From Dysgonamonadaceae bacterium (lineage in GTDB: Bacteria; Bacteroidota; Bacteroidia; Bacteroidales; Dysgonomonadaceae), in the NCBI GenBank assembly GCA_031272205.1, contig JAISUH010000053.1:1-59430 (forward strand): a stretch of DNA of 59,430 nt, written 5' to 3'. Of the stretch, positions 34,744 to 43,152 are shown piece by piece. Below the pieces are notes generated by a model. That model was not told where the DNA came from, ran no database searches, and worked only from the letters and a program-made list of their open reading frames with translations. A program made the translations under genes and the position numbers. Each line of letters begins with the position of its first letter. The first letter of the stretch is position 1.

Positions 34744-35832
34744 TTACGAACGGAGCTTCGACACGATGGCTCTCATCTTGTCGAAATTTTCCTCCATACT
34801 GCGCAACAGTTTGAACTGCGCTTTTGTACGCACTAAATTGTGTCCGGGATATTCCGTTTTGTAATAGGTGTCGCCGTCCAAATAATCGGTAAAGAAACGC
34901 ACCATTTGCATATAAGTGAGCAGTTTAGCCCCAAATGCGAGGTTATCGAGTTCCGTTTCGTTCAAAAACGTGGCTTTTTCCAAGTAACCCTTTGCATATC
35001 CTTCAAAAATATCGAGATCGACGGAAACGCGAGCGAGGTCTTTATCGTCTTCGTCTCCGGTATTGGCGCCCGTGCGGATGAAATCGCCGAAATCCGACAG
35101 CACATAACCCGGCATAACGGTATCTAAATCAACTACACACAGCACATTATCATTTTCATCGAAGAGTATATTGTTTACTTTCGTGTCGCAATGGTTCGTG
35201 CGTTTAGGGAGTTTCCCTTCGCGGTGCAAGCGTTCGGGAAGGCAAAATTCTTCGGCCCTGTCCTCAATCTCTTTGATGATTTCGCCTGTTTCCGCAACAC
35301 GTTTGGCCGCATCAGCCTTAACCGATTTGCGGAAATCTTCGAGGCGCGATTCCATATCGTGGAAATGAGGAATGGTCTCGAATAAGGGACCACCCGGCAA
35401 ATCGGCAAGCATTTTCTGAAAATCCCCGAAAGCCAACCCCGCACGGTAAGCCAATTGCGGATTGATGTTGTCGTAGCTTTTGCTTCCGGCAATGAAATAC
35501 ATCAAACGCCAATAATTCCCCGAAAGATCTTTATAAAACCAGTCCCCGCTTTTCGCCGGAACAAGCGTCAAGACCTTGCGGTTGATTTCGGTTTCGCCCT
35601 TTTCATCCAACTTCTGTCGAATGTGCGTGGTAACGCGCAGAATATTGTTTTGAAGTTCGGGTACATTTTTGAAAATACCGTGGTTAATGCGTTGCAGCAC
35701 AAACTCTTTGTCATCGGCCGATACTTTGAACGAATCGTTGATGTGTCCCGCTCCCAGCGGCTTAATTTCGATATCGTTTGTTTCAGGAATAAATTGAAAA
35801 ACGATGTCTTTCAATCGGTCTATTTCACTCAT
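34744..35832 (-). CDS. Phosphotransferase (APH) family protein, probable sugar kinase
   Basis: A 362-residue protein-kinase-like-fold phosphotransferase. The N-terminal LGAGHINDSFKV loop binds nucleotide; the Brenner motif is THCDTKVNNILFD (H, D and N in the catalytic loop) and the metal-binding aspartate is in VVDLDTVMPGY. The family includes N-acetylhexosamine kinases and aminoglycoside kinases; chromosomal context with malQ and DUF2264 favours a sugar substrate. It is 16 bp upstream of the DUF2264 gene. Antibiotic resistance is not suggested. Confidence 0.75.
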   Translation of the reverse strand: MSEIDRLKDIVFQFIPETNDIEIKPLGAGHINDSFKVSADDKEFVLQRINHGIFKNVPELQNNILRVTTHIRQKLDEKGETEINRKVLTLVPAKSGDWFYKDLSGNYWRLMYFIAGSKSYDNINPQLAYRAGLAFGDFQKMLADLPGGPLFETIPHFHDMESRLEDFRKSVKADAAKRVAETGEIIKEIEDRAEEFCLPERLHREGKLPKRTNHCDTKVNNILFDENDNVLCVVDLDTVMPGYVLSDFGDFIRTGANTGDEDDKDLARVSVDLDIFEGYAKGYLEKATFLNETELDNLAFGAKLLTYMQMVRFFTDYLDGDTYYKTEYPGHNLVRTKAQFKLLRSMEENFDKMRAIVSKLRS

Positions 35833-35859
35833 ATTGTTAATTATTTAATTATTAATGGT

Positions 35860-36507
35860 TTATTGCAATTCTAAGCTCCCAAAAAATCGGGGAAGATGAA
35901 AATTGGGCTGCGGCGCTTCAATCGGGTTCCAACTTAAAAAATGCGGTTCTACGGTGCTGTCGCCGCATTTGTAGAAATTGGCGCGGAGTTTTTGTCCCGA
36001 TAGCGATTCGTCGGCCGCAAAACCCAAGGCCTGTTTGGGTATTTCGAGGTAAAGCGTCCAGTCGCTCAACTCTTTCCCATCTTCATAATAATGCTCAATG
36101 GTTGATTGCCGCACGATGAAAGGCATATCGGCTTTCAACTGCACAGCCGCATCCCTCTTCTCGCGCACTGCGGCCAACAATGCGCCGAGCGGATTCGCTT
36201 CAAAGTTGCGGTATGCCGCTTCGCCCTCGCGCTGCACGAAAAACTCCACGCAACTGTCTTCCCAAACCGAAGAAAAATCGCGGGTATTCACCGCACGGAT
36301 TTTTTCGCGTTTCACCTCGTAATACAGATATAGCCTTTCCCCGTCGTGGGCAAGCGTTACGGCAACGGGCATCTTCTTGGGATATTCCACCGGCCAATTC
36401 AGCTCGTTGATTTCCGCACGTAACCCTTTGAGACGGAGTTGTTCCGTCTTCGCCCGATACGAAAGGGATTTATCAACTACAATCTGAGGAGCTCGCAGTG
36501 TTTTCAT
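35860..36507 (-). CDS. CBM9-like (carbohydrate-binding family 9-like) protein
   Basis: I took the ATG at 36507 (MKTLRAPQIV), giving 215 residues; the frame stays open to 36615 but that would overlap the end of malQ. The sequence fits the CBM9-like beta-sandwich found in Bacteroidota: VTLAHDGERLYLYYEVKRE, VWEDSCVEFFVQ, YRNFEANPLG and the late RANFYKCGDSTVEPHFLSW. No signal peptide is seen, so it is probably cytoplasmic and of unclear function. It lies between malQ and the kinase gene. Confidence 0.75.
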   Translation of the reverse strand: MKTLRAPQIVVDKSLSYRAKTEQLRLKGLRAEINELNWPVEYPKKMPVAVTLAHDGERLYLYYEVKREKIRAVNTRDFSSVWEDSCVEFFVQREGEAAYRNFEANPLGALLAAVREKRDAAVQLKADMPFIVRQSTIEHYYEDGKELSDWTLYLEIPKQALGFAADESLSGQKLRANFYKCGDSTVEPHFLSWNPIEAPQPNFHLPRFFGSLELQ

Positions 36508-36611
36508 ATCCTTCACATTATTTTTCTCAAAGATATTATTTTTTGATGGATTCGGCAAGGAGAATCTCTTTTTTTTATCGGGTCGATGCTGCGTTTCGGA
36601 CAGCTCTATTG

Positions 36612-39287
36612 TCAAGTTCTTCTTTCGCTCAATGCCCTTATTTTGGCATTAAACTCCGTTTGCTCCAACAATTCATCCAAGGAAATGTGCATGCGGTACC
36701 GCCAATAATTTTCGGGATCAGAGGGGACATTTATCCGTTCTTCTCCGGGATCTGCACGGCGCAAAGTCGCATCAACCGACATCCAGTCTTGCCATGGCAA
36801 TATAACCCACATCGCATTAGAATGCAGGTGCGCAGAGAGAATTTCCCGGCAAAGTTCGGGACTGCAATCGGTCGGCGCAAGACCATCGTGCCCGAGTATC
36901 CCGTTATAGTAATACTGCGTGTCCTCGCGGTTTTCGCGCCACCAAGCCCTGATGGGCGACATATCGTGCGTCGAGGTGGTGCAAACCGACAGGTAAGGCA
37001 GGCGGTTCAAATCGGAAAAGCGCGTATAAGCCTCCTTCGGCATACGTTGTATTTCGAGACTGAGGATTTGCAATTCCCGCATCACAGACGGGACACATTC
37101 GGGTACCATCCCCAAATCTTCGCCGCACACCATCATCGACGTGGAAGCGATAAGCCGCGGCAATTTTTCCAAGGCTTGCTCCCGCCAGAAATCGTTGTGC
37201 CGACGATAGAAAAAATCGTCGTACAAGCGGTTGAAGGCCCCTTTTTCATCGTCGCTCAAACATTGAAACGAATGTGTGTTTTGCGCCGTTATGCGGGGAT
37301 GAAAGCGGTCAGGCTCCATGCGGTCGCGCACAAAAAGCGCTTCACAGCACAAGGCATACAAACCGTCGCGGATGCAACTGTTTTTTTCATCGCTTTTCCC
37401 CTCAAAAAGCCGTTTAATCTTCTGTTGCGTGTCGCAAAACGATTTCAATTCGCAGATTCCGGTTCCTGACACGTTTAAATAATTGTTTTTTACTTCTTCC
37501 GCATACGGCCCAAAAATGTCCGAAAAGAAACTTTCGCGAATGAAAGGCTGCGCCATCCTTTTTTCATTGAAAGGGATTCCGGCCTGCACAATTTCTTCCT
37601 CGCGGTACGGCAGGGCGGGATTGAAATGCCCCAGCAAGCCATGCACGGCATCGATGGGGATTTCCCAAATTCGGAAAAATCCCAAAATATGGTCGATGCG
37701 GTAAGCATCAAAATAATCGGCCATTTTGCAGAAACGACTTTTCCACCACGCATCATTTTCGCGTTTCATCGCATCCCAATTGTAGGTCGGAAAGCCCCAA
37801 TTCTGCCCGTAAACCGAAAAATCGTCGGGCGGAGCGCCCGTTTGCGTGTCCATATTAAACAGGCCGGGATTTGTCCATGCGTCCACGCTGTCGCGGTGAA
37901 TTCCAATCGGAATATCGCCTTTTAAGGCCACTCCGTGGGCATGTGCATATTCCTTCACTTCCGAAAGTTGCCGGTGAAGCAAAAATTGCAGGTAACAATG
38001 ATAATCGATTTCCCGCGAAGCCTCCGCGCTGCGGTCGAGCATACGGATGAGCCGATCCTTGTCGTATTTCGCAAATTCACCCCAATCCGTAAAGCGAGCG
38101 GTGTGGTTTTTGTCCCTCAAATAGCAATAACATGCGTAGGGGAAAAGCCATTCACAGTTGCTTTCAAAAAATGTTTTGTACGCGAGCGACGATAATGTTT
38201 CGACGCCGTTCTCCTCAAACAAATCGCGGCTATAATCGGTTTTCAACTTCAACACGGCTTCGTAATCCACGCTCGGCAAATCATTCAACTCCTTCGCCTT
38301 TTCTTCATAAACACGGAGTTTCAATTTCTCTTTTATCGGTAATGATTTGCAGCTGAGATAAACAGGATGCAGGGCATAAATGGAGATCGCGCTGTAAGGA
38401 TAAGAATCGCGCCGCGTGCGGCTCGTCGTTGTATCGTTGACGGGCAGCAACTGTATGATTTGCTGATGGGTGCGGCTGACCCAATCGACCATTTTTTTCA
38501 AATCGATGAAATCGCCGATGCCATAACTGTCGCCGGTGCGGAGCGAAAAAACAGGGATAGCTGTTCCTGAACCGTGATACGCGAAATCGGCGTATCTAAA
38601 TTCGAGGGCCATTTCTACCCGCACGCCGTTTTTCCCCTGCAAAGCAAAACCGACGTCCACCACGCGGTTCTCTCCATCCTCCCAATGTAAGGCTCGGCCG
38701 CTCTCGGCATCTACAATCACGAATTTATAGCAGCTGCGTGTCGCCACATCGGAAACGTCGAGCACAATCTCCCACTCCCCTGTCCTCACGTAATCTAAGG
38801 GCAAAGCCCTGTTTAAATCCCACTGTCCCAATGTCGGGCTTTCGCCGCAGACAACAAGCTTTTGATTCCTGCCGACGTAAGGACACACAACATTCAACAA
38901 CAGCGCCTTTTCGGGATAGGTTGCGGCAACTTCGACCTTTGAACGGGCAAAAATACTGTCGGTGAAGACCGAAGAATACAGGTAGCTGTGGCAAGGCTTG
39001 TCCTTCCAACGATCCGACACGAAGAACGATTTGCCTTCTACGATATTCAGCGTCCGGCTTTCGCCCCATTCCCGACGAACATTCACCGCATTTTCCCTCA
39101 CGAAGTAGTAATATTGGAGTATCCCGGCCGACGCCACATCGAGTTCGACAGTCCACTCATCTCCGCTGTTCGAGAGCGGAAGAGCCTTTTCTTCATCAAA
39201 ACCGCCCAATTCAGGCGCAGAACCGCAGATGCAAATTTGTTGCCCCCATTCGGCACGATAATTCAACTGAAATTTTAGATGCGTCAT
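36612..39287 (-). CDS. malQ: 4-alpha-glucanotransferase (amylomaltase) with two N-terminal CBM20 modules
   Basis: Transfers alpha-1,4-glucan segments in glycogen and maltodextrin metabolism. At 891 residues it is the long, DPE2-like form: CBM20-1 about 1-110 (ICGSAPELGGFD), CBM20-2 about 125-230 (VVCGESPTLGQWD), then the GH77 barrel. Catalytic residues can be placed in YFDAYRIDHILGF (nucleophile), CGEDLGMVPECV (acid/base) and STHDMSPIRAWW (third carboxylate). The long form with starch-binding modules is known from plants and Bacteroidetes. It lies 7 bp behind prmA. Confidence 0.93.
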   Translation of the reverse strand: MTHLKFQLNYRAEWGQQICICGSAPELGGFDEEKALPLSNSGDEWTVELDVASAGILQYYYFVRENAVNVRREWGESRTLNIVEGKSFFVSDRWKDKPCHSYLYSSVFTDSIFARSKVEVAATYPEKALLLNVVCPYVGRNQKLVVCGESPTLGQWDLNRALPLDYVRTGEWEIVLDVSDVATRSCYKFVIVDAESGRALHWEDGENRVVDVGFALQGKNGVRVEMALEFRYADFAYHGSGTAIPVFSLRTGDSYGIGDFIDLKKMVDWVSRTHQQIIQLLPVNDTTTSRTRRDSYPYSAISIYALHPVYLSCKSLPIKEKLKLRVYEEKAKELNDLPSVDYEAVLKLKTDYSRDLFEENGVETLSSLAYKTFFESNCEWLFPYACYCYLRDKNHTARFTDWGEFAKYDKDRLIRMLDRSAEASREIDYHCYLQFLLHRQLSEVKEYAHAHGVALKGDIPIGIHRDSVDAWTNPGLFNMDTQTGAPPDDFSVYGQNWGFPTYNWDAMKRENDAWWKSRFCKMADYFDAYRIDHILGFFRIWEIPIDAVHGLLGHFNPALPYREEEIVQAGIPFNEKRMAQPFIRESFFSDIFGPYAEEVKNNYLNVSGTGICELKSFCDTQQKIKRLFEGKSDEKNSCIRDGLYALCCEALFVRDRMEPDRFHPRITAQNTHSFQCLSDDEKGAFNRLYDDFFYRRHNDFWREQALEKLPRLIASTSMMVCGEDLGMVPECVPSVMRELQILSLEIQRMPKEAYTRFSDLNRLPYLSVCTTSTHDMSPIRAWWRENREDTQYYYNGILGHDGLAPTDCSPELCREILSAHLHSNAMWVILPWQDWMSVDATLRRADPGEERINVPSDPENYWRYRMHISLDELLEQTEFNAKIRALSERRT

Positions 39288-39294
39288 CCGTGAT

Positions 39295-40131
39295 TTATTT
39301 TTTGCAAGTTACCGAAACCCAATCGTCTTGTTCTCTGAAACCGGTATATACCAACCCGCAGCTCTCGCATTTTTCGCGGACGGCGGGAATATCCCTTTTG
39401 TAAAATCCGCTCACAATAAGCGTTCCACCCGTATTAAGCGCTTTTTCATAAACAGGGATGTCCTGCAACAGAATGTTGCGGTTGATGTTGGCGAAAATCA
39501 CGTCAAACGACTCTCCGCCCAACGCTTCCGCACCGCCCAACACGGTCCGTATATTCGATATGTTATTGCGTTCGATATTTTCGCGGGCATTGTTATATGC
39601 CCATTCGTCGATATCCACGGCAAGCACGGGATTGGCGCCGCGCATCGAAGCCAAAATAGCCAGCACGGCCGTCCCTGTCCCCATGTCCAACACCGATTTG
39701 TTGTTCAAATCCATATCGAGAATGTCGCGCAAAATCAGTCCCGTAGTTTGGTGATGTCCCGTCCCGAAAGCCATTTTAGGGTCGATGAATATGCGGTATT
39801 GATATTCGCCCTCCTGATGATGAAACGAACTCTGTATGATACACTTATCAGCAATAACAATCGGCTGAAAATAGTGCTTCTCCCATTCTTCATTCCAATT
39901 TTTTTCCTCTATCTCTGTAAACGAATAGCTGATTTTTTCGTCTAATGGAAAATGAACGATGATTTCATCGATGTTTTTTTCCGAAAAAAGCGCTGTCGGA
40001 ATATACGCTTCGAGGCTGTTTTCGGTAACGACAAAGCTTTCAAAGCCGATATCGGCCAACAAAGCCGACAATATATCCGTTGCCGTTTCGGAAAAAGGCT
40101 GCAAAACAAAAACAGTTTGGGTGTATCTCAT
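39295..40131 (-). CDS. prmA: Ribosomal protein L11 methyltransferase
   Basis: SAM enzyme that methylates L11. The 278-residue chain has the GHHQTTGLIL segment (PrmA signature FGTGHHQTT), SAM motif I VLDMGTGTAVLAI and the ANINRNILL motif in the position of the catalytic NPP-like loop. A TATTTTTG element at 40162-40155 is the likely promoter. It heads the operon with malQ, a pairing probably of convenience. Confidence 0.93.
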   Translation of the reverse strand: MRYTQTVFVLQPFSETATDILSALLADIGFESFVVTENSLEAYIPTALFSEKNIDEIIVHFPLDEKISYSFTEIEEKNWNEEWEKHYFQPIVIADKCIIQSSFHHQEGEYQYRIFIDPKMAFGTGHHQTTGLILRDILDMDLNNKSVLDMGTGTAVLAILASMRGANPVLAVDIDEWAYNNARENIERNNISNIRTVLGGAEALGGESFDVIFANINRNILLQDIPVYEKALNTGGTLIVSGFYKRDIPAVREKCESCGLVYTGFREQDDWVSVTCKK

Positions 40132-40309
40132 TTCATTCTATTTTTTTTAAACAACAAAAATACATCATTACTGCAAAGAAAAAATGCAAAAAACTATTTA
40201 TTATACCCGGCAAAATGTTTACAAATGTTACATTAAAGCATCTTTTGCACGAATGAAACAGCGTTTATCCTTTTTTTATTCTATTTTTATCGCACAAAAA
40301 AGCAACTCT

Positions 40310-41404
40310 ATGATAAAATATATCTTATCCCTTTTTATAGTCTTATCTTCTTTTTTTACCCTCACCGCACAAAACAATGCCGTGCAAGACCTTATACAAG
40401 AAGGCATTGCGCTTCACGATTCGACACTGTACAGAGCCGCTATCAAAAAGTTTGAACAGGCATTGAACATAAACCCGCAATCGGAATATGCCCTTTACGA
40501 AATGTCTCTTTCGTATCTGAAACTGAAGGATTACAAAAACGCATCGAAATTCAGCACCGAAGTGATCAACTCAAACGATAAGGAACTTTCGATAGGCGCA
40601 TACGCCATAAAAAGCGAGGCGCTGGCCGAAATGGACAAAATCGACGATGCCATCAAACTCTTGAAGGAAGGCTTGGAAAAAAACGAAAACAACGACCTGC
40701 TCCATTTCAACCTCGCGTTGAATTATTACAAAAAAGGCGACCTTGATCGTGCCTTGGTGCAGATCAGAAAAGCCATCGAGGTAAACAAAGCAAGCGCAGG
40801 CACCTACCTGCTTAATGCTTACATCCTGAGCGACAAAAAATTATGGGTAGAAAGCATCCTGTCTTTCCAAATGTTTTTGCTGCTCGAACCAAACAGTTGG
40901 CGCTCAAAAGACGCCTTCGCCGAATTGCTTCAGACCCTGCGTATCAAACCCGTTACCTCCCAACCGGTGGAACGCTCTTTCATACAGCAGCAATTCAAAA
41001 AATCGGGGACAGCCGAACAGGTAACGGATATTCCGCCGTTAAGTACCGTTGATGGCCTCAACCGGAATTTTGTTTACCACGCCATTACCTCGACGCTCGA
41101 TTCGCTGAAAACGGCAAAACAGGATTCCACATTCGTCATCTTCAAAGACGTGAACAAGGCGGTGGTAAAAATCCTTGAACGAGAAAATACCAGCGAAAAA
41201 ACCAGTATCACGTGGAATTTCTATGTACCCTTCTTTTCCAAATTAACCGAATCCGACTATTACGATACCTATTGCCGCTACATCAGCGCAGCCTATCTGC
41301 CCGAATCAATGGAATGGTGGAACACGCACCCCGATGAGGCCAAAAAATTTATCTCGTGGTTCGAATACGGGGACGAAGGAGAACAAGACGACGCCAATCG
41401 GTAA
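40310..41404 (+). CDS. Secreted tetratricopeptide repeat protein
   Basis: I chose the ATG at 40310 (MIKYILSLFIVLSSF), which gives a signal peptide ending LTAQ and 364 residues; the upstream in-frame extension is not protein-like. Residues about 25-235 hold at least five TPRs (YRAAIKKFEQALNINPQSEYALYEMSLSYLKLKDY is the clearest start). The C-terminal 130 residues have no recognised domain. It is periplasmic by inference. It lies 66 bp upstream of the sigma factor gene, which has its own promoter. Confidence 0.75.
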   Translation: MIKYILSLFIVLSSFFTLTAQNNAVQDLIQEGIALHDSTLYRAAIKKFEQALNINPQSEYALYEMSLSYLKLKDYKNASKFSTEVINSNDKELSIGAYAIKSEALAEMDKIDDAIKLLKEGLEKNENNDLLHFNLALNYYKKGDLDRALVQIRKAIEVNKASAGTYLLNAYILSDKKLWVESILSFQMFLLLEPNSWRSKDAFAELLQTLRIKPVTSQPVERSFIQQQFKKSGTAEQVTDIPPLSTVDGLNRNFVYHAITSTLDSLKTAKQDSTFVIFKDVNKAVVKILERENTSEKTSITWNFYVPFFSKLTESDYYDTYCRYISAAYLPESMEWWNTHPDEAKKFISWFEYGDEGEQDDANR

Positions 41405-41420
41405 AGATTTTCTCCCGTTA

Positions 41421-41451
41421 TTTCTTTAAACCGGAAAAAACCTTAACTTTG
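41421..41451 (+). promoter_or_regulatory. Sigma-factor gene promoter
   Basis: TTTC (41421-41424), 19 bp, TAACTTTG (41444-41451). The -7 part is a perfect match and the -33 part is one base off. It stands 20 bp before the sigma factor ATG. Confidence 0.5.
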
Positions 41452-41470
41452 TCGCGGGGAAACCAACCGT

Positions 41471-42025
41471 ATGGAAAAAAATTTAAACGACGAACAATTG
41501 CTGCATCTGCTGAGAGACCCGTCCACACAACGGAACGGGTTCGCCCGGCTCGTTGCCGAATATAGCGAGCGTCTGTATTGGCAAATCCGCAAGATGGTGT
41601 TTTCGCACGACGACGCAAACGATATCCTTCAGGAAGTGTTCATAAAAGCATGGACCAACATCGATAATTTCAGAGGAGAATCCAAATTATCGACATGGCT
41701 ATACCGCATCGCCGTCAACGAAAGCATCACCTTCCTCAACAAAATGCGCACGCAAAACAACATTTCGGTGGACGACGGCGATTCCTTCCTGATCAACCAA
41801 TTGGAAAGCGACGAATACTTCGACGGCGACGAGGCGCAAAAACTCCTCCAGCAAGCCATCTTCACTCTCCCCGAAAAACAAAGACTGGTTTTCCAGATGA
41901 AATATTTTGAAGAAATGAAATACGAAGACATGTCCGACATACTCGGAACCTCCGTTGGAGCGCTGAAAGCGTCGTATCATCATGCGGTAAAAAAAATTGA
42001 GCATTTTTTATCGGAAATACATTAA
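41471..42025 (+). CDS. RNA polymerase ECF-type sigma factor
   Basis: A 184-residue group 4 sigma factor. Region 2 is about 25-95 (DANDILQEVFIKAWTNIDNFRGESKLSTWLYRIAVN, a standard sigma-2.1 to 2.4 stretch); region 4 is about 125-180 (LPEKQRLVFQMKYFEEMKYEDMSDILGTSVGALKASYHHAVKKI). It is followed by a small one-TM protein that looks like a truncated anti-sigma partner and then a Spy/CpxP-like protein, a layout suggesting an envelope-stress regulon. Target promoters are unknown. Confidence 0.9.
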   Translation: MEKNLNDEQLLHLLRDPSTQRNGFARLVAEYSERLYWQIRKMVFSHDDANDILQEVFIKAWTNIDNFRGESKLSTWLYRIAVNESITFLNKMRTQNNISVDDGDSFLINQLESDEYFDGDEAQKLLQQAIFTLPEKQRLVFQMKYFEEMKYEDMSDILGTSVGALKASYHHAVKKIEHFLSEIH

Positions 42026-42040
42026 ACCTTTTTTCACATA

Positions 42041-42072
42041 TTTAGTCTATGAATTGTGTGCTCGTAAATTTG
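42041..42072 (+). promoter_or_regulatory. Promoter of the small membrane protein gene
   Basis: TTTA (42041-42044), 20 bp, TAAATTTG (42065-42072). The transcription start near 42079 would sit on the first candidate ATG (42080), which favours the ATG at 42095 for translation. Confidence 0.45.
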
Positions 42073-42094
42073 ACAGATTATGATACCCAAAAAG

Positions 42095-42505
42095 ATGAAT
42101 AAATTGGATGACATAAAGAAAAAAAATCCGTTTACCGTGCCCGAAAATTATTTTGCCGATTTCAACGCAAACATCATGGCGCGGTTGCCGGAAAAAGAAG
42201 CCCGGAACACTCCGAAAAAAATTTCGATGTGGGGCAAATCGCATCCTTGGATTTATGCGGCGGCCATGATTGCCGGAATTGTCCTGATTATCACGGTGGC
42301 TACAAAAAAGCCTGCGGTCGAACCCCAACATCTCGCAACGGCATCGTCACAATCCGCAAAGGCGGTCAATTCTTCCGATACTTACTGGTCAAACGTTTCC
42401 ATTTCGGAAGACGAATTTTATCAGTATCTCGAAGATCAACTGACTGACGACGGTTATTACAATTATCTGTACGACGAATTGTATCACCAGACACAAAACA
42501 TGTAA
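42095..42505 (+). CDS. Small membrane protein, putative anti-sigma partner
   Basis: A 136-residue protein (141 if started at the ATG at 42080; the promoter position argues for 42095). Residues 1-40 carry KKNPFTVPENYFADF, a short N-terminal motif common to small proteins beside ECF sigma genes in Bacteroidota. One TM helix lies near 56-77 (WIYAAAMIAGIVLIITVAT). The remainder is periplasmic, Asp/Tyr-rich, with LEDQLTDDGYYNYLYDEL. It does not show a zinc anti-sigma motif. The role is inferred from position 69 bp behind the sigma factor. Confidence 0.65.
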   Translation: MNKLDDIKKKNPFTVPENYFADFNANIMARLPEKEARNTPKKISMWGKSHPWIYAAAMIAGIVLIITVATKKPAVEPQHLATASSQSAKAVNSSDTYWSNVSISEDEFYQYLEDQLTDDGYYNYLYDELYHQTQNM

Positions 42506-42549
42506 GTAAAACCCGATTTTGAAAGAATAACAAACAAACGGAATACGGT

Positions 42550-43047
42550 ATGAAACGAAAAATTTCTTTACTATTGACAGGATTATTCAGTTGCCTTTTA
42601 ACGGTTTCGATATACGCGCAACGCAATGGACAGCGCGACGGACAACGAATGAATATGGCCGATTTTGAAAAAAGAAAAATGGCCTACATACAAAAAGAAG
42701 CCGGTCTCACACAAGAAGAATGCGACCGTTATTTCCCGATAAACAACGAATTGTCGAGAAAAAAATTCGAATTGCACCGCCAGCACCGCCAGAAAATCCA
42801 AAAAATGAAACGGGACAACGGCAATATGTCGGACGAAGAATATCGCGCACTGTTGAACAACGATATGGACGTGAAGCTGAAAGAAGCCGAGCTCGATAAA
42901 CTCTATTCGGGCCGTTTCGAAAAGACGCTCTCGCCCGAAAAACTGTACAAAGCCCAGCAGGCCGAAAAGAAATTCATGCAGGAGGAAGTGGCCAAGTTTC
43001 GCGAAGGCCGGGGCGAGAGAAAAAACAAGGACGAATCATCACGTTAG
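42550..43047 (+). CDS. Spy/CpxP-like periplasmic protein
   Basis: A 165-residue secreted, highly charged, helical protein (signal peptide ending SIYAQ). After a short QRNGQRDGQR segment, ADFEKRKMAYIQKEAGLTQEECDRYFPI resembles the first helix of the Spy/CpxP-like family, followed by KKFELHRQHRQKIQ and a LSPEKLYKAQQAEKKF helix similar to the second LTxxQ-type element. Spy-like proteins act as ATP-independent chaperones and as feedback sensors. Its place behind the ECF sigma and small TM gene fits a target or modulator of that regulon. Confidence 0.65.
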   Translation: MKRKISLLLTGLFSCLLTVSIYAQRNGQRDGQRMNMADFEKRKMAYIQKEAGLTQEECDRYFPINNELSRKKFELHRQHRQKIQKMKRDNGNMSDEEYRALLNNDMDVKLKEAELDKLYSGRFEKTLSPEKLYKAQQAEKKFMQEEVAKFREGRGERKNKDESSR

Positions 43048-43152
43048 ACTTGCGATAAACGATCGATTGAAATACTAAATACCCCATTATTTTCAAGGTC
43101 GATAGGTTGTTTTAGGCCAACCGCATTGATCGGTTCATCCGGCTAATGCGGT

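Noticed and set aside
34744-35832. Aminoglycoside resistance gene
   Set aside because: The APH fold is shared with sugar kinases; context is malQ and a DUF2264 gene, and no mobile element or resistance gene is adjacent.
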